Notes: generated from the letters alone by a model not told the origin. A stretch of 34,703 nt of DNA from Deltaproteobacteria bacterium (GCA_016934985.1 JAFGRU010000111.1:1-34703); one strand, 5' to 3'. Positions 26,340 to 33,676 are shown, counted from the stretch's first letter. Numbers and translations: made by a program.

Positions 26340-28417
26340 TGAACTTCCGCATCGCTGACACCTTCACAGATAGCCTCGCCAAATTAACTGGAGAAGAACA
26401 GAAGGTTGTAAAAACCACTGCCTTTGATTTGCAACTGAATCCGGCCAACCCCGGGATGAGTTTTCACAAGCTCAACAAGGCCAAAGATAAAAATTTTTGG
26501 TCGATTCGGGTAAGTGATGATTTACGGATAATAGTCCATAAAACCAGTGACAGTCTATTGCTCTGTTATGTGAACCACCACGACAAAGCCTACCAGTGGG
26601 CGGAACGCCGCAAACTGGAAACCCACCCAAAAACCGGCGCTGCTCAAATCGTTGAAGTGAGGGAGACCATACAGGAAATCCCCGTCCCGGTTTATGTTCC
26701 CGCTGAAGCTTCTGCGCCTTCAAAACCGCTTCTTTTTGCTGAAATTGCCACTGAAGAACTGCTTAGCTATGGTGTCCCGGAAGAATGGCTGGAAGATGTG
26801 CGTGCAGCCAATGAGGATTCAATTCTCGATTTGGCTGACCATTTGCCGAGCGAAGCTTCTGAGGCACTTTTAGATCTGGCCGTCGGAGTTACACCACAAA
26901 GTTGGCAGTTTGTGGCAAGGGATGTAAATCCCTTTGATCATCCCGATGCAAAACGTCGCTTCCGCCTCATGACCAATGTGGAGGAACTGGAGCGGGCTCT
27001 CGACTATCCATGGGAAAAGTGGACGGTCTTTCTGCACCCTGATCAGAGGGACCTTGTTGAGCGGAATTTCAACGGACCGGCTCGTGTATCCGGCTCGGCC
27101 GGAACTGGAAAAACAATTGTTGCCCTGCATCGGGCAGTTTCCCTAACCCGTTCAAATCCGGATGCCCGTGTTCTGTTGACGACCTTTTCAGGTGCATTGG
27201 CCAACGCCCTCAGAACGAAGTTAAAGCGTTTGATTGGAAATGAACCTCGTCTTGGAGACCGCCTGGAAGTTTATGACTTGGATAGCATCGGGGAGCGATT
27301 ATACGGCTTAAACTTTGGTAAACCCAAGATTGCTTCCAAGAAAGATATCCAGGGTTTTTTACAACAAGCTGCTGAAAAAGTTGAAGGACATAAATTTACC
27401 TCTCGGTTTTTGATAACGGAATGGGAGCTGGTCGTTGACGCCTGGCAGCTGAGCGACTGGGAATCTTATCGGGATGTTGTAAGGCTGGGGCGAAAAACAA
27501 GATTACCTGAAACCCAACGAAAACAGCTCTGGTCGATTTTTGAGCAGGTTCAAGCTGAGTTGAAAAATCGCGGGTTGGTTACATTTCCGGACATGTTCAG
27601 CAACTTGGCGGAGAAGTTAGCTGAGAATAAAAACCCACCCTTTGATTTTGTTGTAATTGATGAGGCCCAGGATGTCAGTGTTGCTCAATTGCGTTTTCTG
27701 GCAGCATTGGGGGCAGGACGGGAGAATAGCTTGTTCTTTGCCGGCGACCTTGGCCAGAGAATTTTTCAACAGCCTTTTTCATGGAAATCCCTGGGGGTTG
27801 ATATCCGGGCGCGCTCACGCACCCTACAGGTAAATTATCGCACTTCTCATCAAATCAGGATGCAGGCGGATTTACTTTTAGGGCCAGAGATATCAGATGT
27901 TGACGGCAATAAAGAGGATCGCAATAAAACCATTTCCGTTTTCAATGGTCCCAAACCCGACATTTTGGAATTCAATTCATTTGATGATGAGGCCCAGTCG
28001 GTTGGGGAATGGTTGAGAGCCCGAATGAGTGAAGGATTAATGCCGCATGAGTTTGGTGTTTTTGTCAGATCAGCAACAGAACTGGACAGGGCAAAAGCGG
28101 CAGTTGAGATCGCGAAAATCCCTTTTGTTGTTCTCGATGAAAAAGTTGAAACCGTCAGTGGAAAAGTATCCATCAGCACAATGCACCTAGCCAAAGGTTT
28201 GGAGTTTCGAGCGGTAGTCGTCTTGGCCTGTGATGACGAGATTGTTCCTTTACAGGAACGTATTGAAACCGTTGCAGATGATGCTGACCTTCAGGAAGTC
28301 TATGACACCGAAAGGCATTTACTCTATGTCGCTTGCACAAGGGCTCGTGATCATCTCCTGGTGACTAGCGGGGATGTGCCGTCTGAGTTTTTGGATGATC
28401 TGAGGGTTAAAATTTAG
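26339..28417 (+). CDS. RelE-like domain fused to UvrD/Rep-type SF1 helicase
   Basis: A 692-aa fusion. Residues about 1-85 resemble a RelE/ParE-type fold (FTDSLAKL, FHKLNKAKDKNFWSIRVS, DDLRIIVHKTSDSLLLCYV, HHDKAYQWA). A linker of about 130 residues follows. The C-terminal two thirds is a superfamily I helicase: FLHPDQRDLVERNF (Q motif), SGSAGTGKTIVALH (Walker A, about 248-261), FVVIDEAQDVS (Walker B, about 438-448), QVNYRTSHQIR, STMHLAKGLEFRAVVV and LLYVACTRARDHLLV. No separate nuclease domain is seen. The ATG overlaps the ietS stop. Whether the RelE part cuts mRNA, binds ribosomes or only binds protein is unknown. Position points to a role with the IetAS-like pair. Confidence 0.82.
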   Translation: MNFRIADTFTDSLAKLTGEEQKVVKTTAFDLQLNPANPGMSFHKLNKAKDKNFWSIRVSDDLRIIVHKTSDSLLLCYVNHHDKAYQWAERRKLETHPKTGAAQIVEVRETIQEIPVPVYVPAEASAPSKPLLFAEIATEELLSYGVPEEWLEDVRAANEDSILDLADHLPSEASEALLDLAVGVTPQSWQFVARDVNPFDHPDAKRRFRLMTNVEELERALDYPWEKWTVFLHPDQRDLVERNFNGPARVSGSAGTGKTIVALHRAVSLTRSNPDARVLLTTFSGALANALRTKLKRLIGNEPRLGDRLEVYDLDSIGERLYGLNFGKPKIASKKDIQGFLQQAAEKVEGHKFTSRFLITEWELVVDAWQLSDWESYRDVVRLGRKTRLPETQRKQLWSIFEQVQAELKNRGLVTFPDMFSNLAEKLAENKNPPFDFVVIDEAQDVSVAQLRFLAALGAGRENSLFFAGDLGQRIFQQPFSWKSLGVDIRARSRTLQVNYRTSHQIRMQADLLLGPEISDVDGNKEDRNKTISVFNGPKPDILEFNSFDDEAQSVGEWLRARMSEGLMPHEFGVFVRSATELDRAKAAVEIAKIPFVVLDEKVETVSGKVSISTMHLAKGLEFRAVVVLACDDEIVPLQERIETVADDADLQEVYDTERHLLYVACTRARDHLLVTSGDVPSEFLDDLRVKI

Positions 28418-28427
28418 AAAAAACAAT

Positions 28428-28489
28428 AAATTAACATTTTTATTGCTCAATAACAAATTTAATGTTATCGTGCAAAAAAATGTTAATTT
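28428..28489. promoter_or_regulatory. Inverted-repeat operator of the AbiE-like operon
   Basis: aaattaacattttt (28428-28441) and its exact reverse complement (28476-28489) form 14-bp arms 34 bp apart, with a further aatgtta half-site at 28461-28467. The right arm ends 5 bp before the antitoxin start codon. AbiEi-type antitoxins repress their own operons by binding such repeats, so autoregulation is likely. No Shine-Dalgarno sequence is visible before ATG 28495. Confidence 0.6.
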
Positions 28490-28494
28490 AGATT

Positions 28495-29478
28495 ATGGAC
28501 AAGCTTATAAATAACTTTTTGAAATATGTTTCCAAGGTATCCGGTGAAACGGATATCCATGGGTTACGTTTATCCGAAAGGCTGCCCCAATACCTATCCC
28601 AACAATATGCTTTTTTAGAAATAAGAATAGGGGAGCGCCAGTTTTTGGGGGTTCTGCTAAAGGAACCTGAGGGATTTCGACCAGTTGCTTTTTCCAAGCA
28701 CTTCCGTCAGATCATGATGAGATTCAAAAGATTCGAGGGATATTGCCTGGTTGCCCGAAAACTTCCAAGCTATGTGCGCAAACGGATGATCGAAAAAAAA
28801 ATACCTTTCGTGGTGCCGGACCATCAACTTTTCTGGCCGGAATTGGGGCTTGCTATCCAAGAAAGAAATGCGAAGACTGAACCAGTCCCCGTTTCCACTT
28901 TTAGTCCTGCAACTCAAGCGGTAATAATTTATGCTTTGACCGCGAACATCATATCACCGGTTACTCCCAAGCTTTTAGCCGAGGAGCTTGGTTATACGGC
29001 CATGACCATGTCCAGGGCTTCAGATGAAATTGTGGCCAATGAGTTGGGGCAAGAGGTTCGCTTCAAACGCGACCGATTACTGATTTTTATTAAGGACAAG
29101 AAAGGCTTATGGGAAGCTGCGTTGCCATACCTGCGCGACCCGGTACGTGAGACAGTAAGAATCAAAAAATCACAATTGATTACTTCCAAGATCAAGGCCG
29201 GCGAAACGGCACTTGCCACAATTAGCATGCTCGCCTCCCCGAAAGAACCAATTTATGCCCTTGGTCGTCACGCCTGGAAGAACTTGGCTGACAAAGTCGA
29301 ACTGGTTCCAATAGAGGATGAGGATACCTGCAAAATTCAGTTGTGGCGCTATGACCCTGTTTTATTTGCAAAGGATGGAATAGTTGACAGGTTTTCACTT
29401 TATCTTAGCTTGCGAAATGAACAGGATGAGCGGGTGCAAGCAGCACTGGAAGAAATGATGGAGAAAATCAAATGGTAA
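28495..29478 (+). CDS. AbiEi-like antitoxin/transcriptional regulator
   Basis: A 327-aa protein placed as an AbiEi-like antitoxin. A region at about residues 140-190 looks like a winged helix (IIYALTANIISPVTPKLL, AEELGYTAMTMSRASDEI). The N-terminal part (about 1-130) and the C-terminal part (about 210-327: ETALATISMLASPKEPIYAL) are globular and not separately recognised. It overlaps the downstream nucleotidyltransferase by 7 nt, and an inverted-repeat operator covers its start region. Both are typical of type IV AbiE systems, where the regulator neutralises the toxin and represses the operon. At 327 aa it is somewhat longer than classical AbiEi. Family assignment is moderate. Confidence 0.65.
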   Translation: MDKLINNFLKYVSKVSGETDIHGLRLSERLPQYLSQQYAFLEIRIGERQFLGVLLKEPEGFRPVAFSKHFRQIMMRFKRFEGYCLVARKLPSYVRKRMIEKKIPFVVPDHQLFWPELGLAIQERNAKTEPVPVSTFSPATQAVIIYALTANIISPVTPKLLAEELGYTAMTMSRASDEIVANELGQEVRFKRDRLLIFIKDKKGLWEAALPYLRDPVRETVRIKKSQLITSKIKAGETALATISMLASPKEPIYALGRHAWKNLADKVELVPIEDEDTCKIQLWRYDPVLFAKDGIVDRFSLYLSLRNEQDERVQAALEEMMEKIKW

Positions 29479-30242
29479 GAGGGCTTGACCGTTTTAAAGC
29501 GCATTTCGAAAGGTATCCGGATTGCTATATCCTGATCGGCGGCGCTGCCTGTTCTTTGGCTATGGATGAAGTCGGCGAAGAGTTCAGGGCAACCAAAGAT
29601 TTGGACATCGTCCTTTGTGTTGAAGTTCTTGATGTCGCATTTGTAAAAGCTTTTTGGGAATTTGTTAAAGCAGGCCGATACCGGAATCAACAGCAAAGCA
29701 CCGGCAGGAAACTTTTTTACCGCTTTTTCGAACCTGAGGATGAATCCTTCCCCTATATGCTGGAACTATTTTCCAGAAAGCCGGACGCCTTGGTCTACGC
29801 GGGTGAGGGGCGTTTGACCCCGATCCCCATGGGGGAGGAAGCTTCAAGTCTTTCCGCCATACTTTTGGATGAGGGCTATTATCATTTCCTCCACGCCGGA
29901 AAAAGGGACTCGCAGGGCTTGCCGTTTGTAGGCCCAGAGTACATCATACCGCTCAAAGCAAGGGCTTGGTTGGACTTAAAAAAAAGACGTGAGCAAGGTC
30001 AGCATGTTGATAGAAATGATATAAAAAAGCATAAAAATGATGTGTTCCGACTTTTCCGGATAATTTCACCAGAAAATATTGTGGAATTGCCGGAGCAAGT
30101 CGCCGCAGACCTGAATGCTTTCATCCAGGCCATAGCTGACAAACCGATTGAACTGAAGAATTTTGGCTATAAAGGCGCCAAACTCGACGATATTCTTACT
30201 GAAATGCGAGATTTTTATGGCCTTGGTCATAGACAGAATTAA
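29472..30242 (+). CDS. AbiEii-like nucleotidyltransferase toxin
   Basis: A 256-aa nucleotidyltransferase-fold protein. The defining motif is visible: ILIGGAACSLAM (Gly23-Gly24), then ATKDLDIVL (Asp43-x-Asp45), the metal-binding GG...DxD of this superfamily. A later motif (YIIPLKARAWLDLKKR, about 157-172) supplies conserved Lys/Arg residues, as in AbiEii/MenT toxins that transfer nucleotides to tRNA or protein targets. It overlaps the regulator by 7 nt. Its TAA (30240-30242) runs into a 51-bp palindrome. Bacteriostatic toxicity and abortive infection are the expected role. The substrate is unknown. Confidence 0.72.
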   Translation: MVRGLDRFKAHFERYPDCYILIGGAACSLAMDEVGEEFRATKDLDIVLCVEVLDVAFVKAFWEFVKAGRYRNQQQSTGRKLFYRFFEPEDESFPYMLELFSRKPDALVYAGEGRLTPIPMGEEASSLSAILLDEGYYHFLHAGKRDSQGLPFVGPEYIIPLKARAWLDLKKRREQGQHVDRNDIKKHKNDVFRLFRIISPENIVELPEQVAADLNAFIQAIADKPIELKNFGYKGAKLDDILTEMRDFYGLGHRQN

Positions 30243-30291
30243 GTGCAATAGGTAACCCCCCGGCTTAGCCGGGGGGTTACCTATTGCACTT
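30241..30291. repeat. 51-bp perfect palindrome (24-bp arms, 3-nt loop)
   Basis: Bases 30241-30264 are the exact reverse complement of 30268-30291, with loop tta. The arm contains tgcaataggt followed by aaccccccggc. The first two bases are part of the toxin stop codon. It would form a very stable RNA hairpin and can end transcription from either side, although the following T run is short (cttttaaa). The perfect, long arms are unusual for a simple terminator. Confidence 0.9.
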
Positions 30292-30380
30292 ATCCCTTTT
30301 AAATGTTTGAAAAGCTTTCACAATCTTTCTTGCTTTCGTTTTTAGATGGTTTTCCCCTTAATTTTTTGCCCCAAAAATAT

Positions 30381-30572
30381 CATGATCAAAACCAGCGACA
30401 CCCACCCACTCCGCATTGATTCCGTCCAGATACCCTATGTCAACGGCACTATCGGCATGACGTTCTGCCCCGGGAAAAAGGGGGAGGGCCTTTTCTCTGG
30501 AACCTGGGACCGTGACCTGGTCAAGGACCTGTCTGCTCTCAGTAATTGATGGTGTGGCACTAAACAGTTAGC
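30381..30572 (+). pseudogene. N-terminal fragment of a dual-specificity (CDKN3-like) phosphatase
   Basis: The open frame of 56 codons reads MIKTSDTHPLRIDSVQIP, then GTIGMTFCPGKKGEGLFSGTWDRDLVKDLSAL. This resembles the start of CDKN3-like protein-tyrosine phosphatases that neighbour ADP-ribosylglycohydrolases. A TGA at about 30,547 interrupts the frame. The next codons (W-C-G-T) still fit the family's DWGAT, after which similarity is lost. The catalytic C-x5-R segment is absent. It is therefore a stop-interrupted, 3'-truncated remnant. The family name is from memory of sequence style. Confidence 0.5.
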
Positions 30573-30739
30573 TTTTGCTTCTCAGCGCAAAAGGGAAAAA
30601 GGTCTTAGCTTAAAAAGGTTGCAAAAAAGGAGGTTTTTTGCCGGCAGACAGCATTCAGTTTTTGAAAATGAACAAATTGCAAAATCCGGAGTCCACTGGA
30701 CACTGCTTCCAATAATTAAAGATCAAGGATTAACTTAAT

Positions 30740-31009
30740 ATGAATGACGAACCAAAATTAGTTGAATCCCCATTGTCTCAAGCAATATCAAGTGGTGGCA
30801 GAACAGTTAAGGTTGAAATATATCGTGCGGAAGATGAGCCTTCGTGGGTCTTGGAGGTCGTCGACGAGTATGGCAATTCTACGGTTTGGGACGATACATT
30901 TCCAACGGATTCAGAAGCCCTAACCGAAGTAAAAAAGACGATTCTGGCAGATGGGATTGCTTCTCTCATTGGACCTGAAGATGGTAAAAGTAAAGGTGAT
31001 TGGAAATAA
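30740..31009 (+). CDS. Hypothetical acidic 89-aa protein
   Basis: A small acidic protein with a predicted beta-rich middle (RTVKVEIYRAEDEPSWVLEV, then YGNSTVWDDTFPTDSEAL) and a short helix. I cannot assign a family. A purine stretch (aagga) lies 10 nt before the ATG. It is a single gene between a phosphatase remnant and an integrase remnant. Similar small cargo proteins are common in genomic islands, but no function can be argued. Confidence 0.55.
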   Translation: MNDEPKLVESPLSQAISSGGRTVKVEIYRAEDEPSWVLEVVDEYGNSTVWDDTFPTDSEALTEVKKTILADGIASLIGPEDGKSKGDWK

Positions 31010-31100
31010 TGTTTCCGGGGTCTCAGGAAGGGGAGATATCTGGTGGGATCGTTATCCCGGGTATCAGGATGAGCCCGGCCTGATATTGCGCTCCTGAATT

Positions 31101-31211
31101 TTATCCGTTTTTCGAAGCCGATGAAACATCGTCCTCACCATCTTTTTGTCCCCTTTGAAGAACTTCCCCTATCTTCTGGCTCGTATTGCGAAGAGACTCC
31201 TGGCTCAAATG
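31101..31211 (-). pseudogene. Duplicate 3' end of a tyrosine integrase gene
   Basis: The last 35 or so codons (HLSQESLRNTSQKIGEVLQR, then GQKDGEDD) repeat the C-terminus of the intact integrase at 32274-33536 in the same orientation. By hand count, about 11 of 88 aligned bases (31123-31211 against 32296-32384) differ. Homology stops right after the segment that should hold the catalytic Tyr (it begins at HLSQ, not KRYSHL). It is the end of a related, older integrase. Confidence 0.85.
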
Positions 31212-31313
31212 ACCGGGTGATGGCGGCGCGGCAGAAAAATTCTCAGGGATTGATCGACAGCCTATTGTTAATGTTTGAGGAACTCGACAAAGGCTGCTAA
31301 ACGAGCTATTCTT

Positions 31314-31343
31314 TGACACAAAAACATCTATATTTTTGTGTCA
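31314..31343. promoter_or_regulatory. Operator-like 11-bp inverted repeat
   Basis: tgacacaaaaa and its exact reverse complement tttttgtgtca are separated by 8 bp (catctata). A ttgaca box overlaps the left arm. It lies just upstream of the DUF6088-like remnant and probably was that toxin-antitoxin operon's operator. Confidence 0.55.
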
Positions 31344-31351
31344 GGTATATT

Positions 31352-31519
31352 TTGGATAAAGACAAAAAAACAACGGATAAAAAGGTACTTAGCAGGAGAT
31401 ATGGGCACGGCAGGGGTTGGGTATTAACTCCAAACCACTTCAAAGACCTCGGCAGCCGTGACGCCATAGCCTTTGTTCTGAAACCGCAAAAATGGCGAGG
31501 AATGATCCAGCGTTACTGA
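31352..31519 (+). pseudogene. DUF6088-type antitoxin N-terminal remnant
   Basis: The peptide VLSRRYGHGRGWVLTPNHFKDLGSRDAI matches the N-terminal pattern of DUF6088 (AbiEi-related) antitoxins, which typically read RGRGWVFTPKDFLDLGSR. The frame has only a poor TTG start and stops after about 55 residues, where the family usually continues for another 130 or so. No toxin gene follows. The region ends in a terminator. It is a dead toxin-antitoxin remnant with its operator still in place. Confidence 0.6.
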
Positions 31520-31559
31520 CTGCTGCATAAAGGAAATTTTTGGTTTGTTCACCAACTAC

Positions 31560-31593
31560 AAAAAAGCCGAAGTCTTGCGACTTCGGCTTTTTT
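31560..31593. terminator. Bidirectional intrinsic terminator
   Basis: A 15-bp perfect stem (aaaaaagccgaagtc with its complement) closes a ttgc loop. The A run on the left and T run on the right let it serve both strands. It lies 30 nt past the end of the leftward HTH gene. Confidence 0.9.
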
Positions 31594-31623
31594 CAAATGT
31601 CCATTTTACAAATTTCTTGAAAA

Positions 31624-31995
31624 TTAGCAGCAAAAGGAATAGTGCAGGCCAAACTCAACCTGAAAATCCGTAACCTTAACAACAGGTCTGACTTCCTTCT
31701 CCTTTTTGAGCTCAACAATCCCGTAAGAAGACATGGTTTTTAACGTCCTTGAAAGATTGCTGGGTTTTCTGCCGCTAACATCCGCTAGCTCTTTCAACGA
31801 TTTCGGGTGATTTTCAATAATAATTTTCAAAAGTTCCTGATTTTCATGGCTGAGAACCTGGGACATGGACTTGATTGACTCGAACCAAATTTTGGGCTCA
31901 TCTTTTTTCGGTTTATACTCACCTTTGGCGATAGCAATCGTTCTTTTCTTATACTCTTCTTTGGGCATGATCCCGACTTTGATAATTTTCTTCAT
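31624..31995 (-). CDS. HVO_A0114-type winged-helix regulator (TumA-like orphan antitoxin)
   Basis: A 124-aa protein with a MarR-like winged helix in its C-terminal half (LLKIIIENHPKSLKELADVS, GRKPSNLSRTLKTMSSYGIV, then EVRPVVKVTDFQVEF). The lysine-rich N-terminus and the KSMSQVLSHENQELL segment are typical of the HVO_A0114 family. ATG 31995 is chosen because ggagag lies 8 nt before it. The frame stays open to 32232 but that extension looks non-coding. Family members often pair with a DUF6516/TumE toxin just upstream. No such gene is found here, so this may be an orphan antitoxin. A palindrome 120 bp upstream is a likely binding site. Confidence 0.75.
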   Translation of the reverse strand: MKKIIKVGIMPKEEYKKRTIAIAKGEYKPKKDEPKIWFESIKSMSQVLSHENQELLKIIIENHPKSLKELADVSGRKPSNLSRTLKTMSSYGIVELKKEKEVRPVVKVTDFQVEFGLHYSFCC

Positions 31996-32116
31996 ATCGG
32001 GTCTCTCCTCTCTTTTAGTCTCATCAATTATTATGGATTTCTTGTCCATTTTTGGTGTCTTCGAATCCTTTCTCAAAGAACTCAGGGGTTGACGTTGTGA
32101 ACTCTGAAACCCCACA

Positions 32117-32141
32117 ATAATTATCACCTGGTGATAATTAT
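32117..32141. promoter_or_regulatory. 25-bp palindromic operator candidate
   Basis: ataattatcacc and its exact reverse complement flank a single T. A further half-site (tggtgataa) occurs at about 32,202. Its place upstream of the winged-helix gene suggests autoregulation. Confidence 0.55.
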
Positions 32142-32273
32142 ACTCATGCCCATCAAAATAACAACCCCAATTTGTTACCTCTTTTCTCGTCCTCTTAGTC
32201 CATGGTGATAAAGATGCCTGGTGGTTCGTCATCCTGGGTATTAAAAGCCAGACTCACAGCTCGGTTTCAAATT

Positions 32274-33536
32274 TCATCCACTTTCCGAAACCGAGGAAGC
32301 ATCGTTCCCTTCATCTTTTTGTCCTCTTTGAAGTGCTTCCCCTATCTTCTGGCTCGTATTGCGCAGCGACTCCTGGCTTAAATGGCTGTATCTCTTGGTC
32401 ATCGCCAACGTGCTGTGCCTCAACAATTGGCTGATTTCATACAAACTGGCCCCTTCTTCCAGAAGCCAGGTGGCGTAAGAATGCCGCCAGGAGTGGAACG
32501 TCAGTTTGTCCCGCTTGTCGGAAATTTCTGCGTTGAAGCCGAGGTCTTCGATGACCCGTTCCACGGTGTTGGAGACTTCCGTAATTTGTTTCCCTTTGTT
32601 TTTCCCTCTATCCACTTTAAAAAACAGGCCTGTTTTGCTGGGATGCTCATCTTTCAACTGCTTGAGGAGGTCGCAAGCCGCATCATTCAATGGCAAATAC
32701 TGGCTTTTCGCCTTTTTGGGCGTCACCAGGAAAATCTGCCGCCGTTCCTCATCGAAATGATGGATTTCCAGCTTGAAACATTCTGAAGCTCGAAGTCCTG
32801 CCAGAAGGCTCAGCATACTGATGTCATGCCAGAGCCGGGAGCGGGATTTGATGGCCTCGAAGTATTGCCGAGCCTGCTCCTGTGTAAATGCTCGGGTCCG
32901 TTCGTTATCGATGGTGGGGAGTTTTAAATCCTTCCGTCTGGGAGGTGGGGAATCGATAAGCCGGTCTTTCGAGTTGTGAGCATGACCCCAAAGCTGTATC
33001 AGAACAGAGGCGACATAATGGACAGTTCTTGCTGAGCGGCCTGCTTTCATGACCTTGGCTTTGATCTGCTGAAAGTGCCAATCGGTCAGATCTTTAATTG
33101 GCAGTTTGCCGACTACTGGCTCGATCCAGGTGTTGTAAAGAGCTTCTTCCGATCCGACAGTCCTGGGTTTCTTATGGAGCTTGCCATCGTCCAGGTAGGG
33201 GCCTTTAAAATAATCGTCTATGGTAATGCTCTTTTTCTCTTCCTGCTCAATTCGGGCCTGTTCCTCCCGCCGTCTGTTTTCCTCAATGGCCCGCTTTTCC
33301 TGAAGGCGCTGCGCACCTTCACCGGTTCTGGCCGCCTTTTTTAATTCAGCCAGGACCTCATTGGCCTTTTCGGCGCTCCATCCCTCGGAACTCCATCCAA
33401 GCCCTTCCTCAACCCGTTTTCCATCTTTCTGGTAACGGATAAAAAAGTACTGGTCGAATTTGACGCCGTGTTTTCTGGTACTGTGCTTCCGGTACCTGAC
33501 GCCGGGAAACTGGGTTTTGAATTTTTCGATGGCCAT
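32274..33536 (-). CDS. int: Tyrosine recombinase (phage/island integrase)
   Basis: A 420-aa integrase, full length. Residues about 1-60 look like an arm-type DNA-binding domain (YFFIRYQKDGKRVEEGLGW). A charged coiled linker follows (about 65-105), then a core-binding SAM-like domain (about 110-215) and the catalytic domain. The catalytic set is visible: Arg in LLAGLRASECFKLE, Lys in TPKKAKSQYLPL, H-x-x-R in FHSWRHSYATWLL, His in LLRHSTLAMTKRY and the nucleophile Tyr in KRYSHLS. Its start lies 140 bp from a tRNA-Ala 3' fragment, the expected attachment site, so this enzyme probably inserted the island there. It should be active. Confidence 0.95.
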   Translation of the reverse strand: MAIEKFKTQFPGVRYRKHSTRKHGVKFDQYFFIRYQKDGKRVEEGLGWSSEGWSAEKANEVLAELKKAARTGEGAQRLQEKRAIEENRRREEQARIEQEEKKSITIDDYFKGPYLDDGKLHKKPRTVGSEEALYNTWIEPVVGKLPIKDLTDWHFQQIKAKVMKAGRSARTVHYVASVLIQLWGHAHNSKDRLIDSPPPRRKDLKLPTIDNERTRAFTQEQARQYFEAIKSRSRLWHDISMLSLLAGLRASECFKLEIHHFDEERRQIFLVTPKKAKSQYLPLNDAACDLLKQLKDEHPSKTGLFFKVDRGKNKGKQITEVSNTVERVIEDLGFNAEISDKRDKLTFHSWRHSYATWLLEEGASLYEISQLLRHSTLAMTKRYSHLSQESLRNTSQKIGEALQRGQKDEGNDASSVSESG

Positions 33537-33648
33537 TAAGCTGCCCCCATTCTGCCCCCACTTTTAAAAGGAAAGGAAGGTCACCCGTGGGAAACTTTAG
33601 GAAGAAGATAACAGCTAACATGCTATGATTACAAGTAAAAAATGTGAG

Positions 33649-33668
33649 TTTGGGATAGTTTGGGATAG
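33649..33668 (+). repeat. Tandem 10-bp repeat, left of the att site
   Basis: tttgggatag occurs twice in direct succession, 8 bp before the tRNA fragment and between it and the integrase gene. This is the place where integrase arm-type or excisionase sites are expected. Confidence 0.6.
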
Positions 33669-33676
33669 TGTCTAAA

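Noticed and set aside
16912-28417. BREX, DISARM or Dnd-type system
   Set aside because: There is no PglZ, BrxC, DrmB, phospholipase D or DndA-E protein. The helicase-nuclease plus DPPY methyltransferase fits a type III-like pair better.
31996-32232. N-terminal extension of the winged-helix regulator, or an upstream DUF6516 toxin
   Set aside because: The sequence contains the palindrome, has no toxin motif in any frame, and a better ribosome site lies before ATG 31995.
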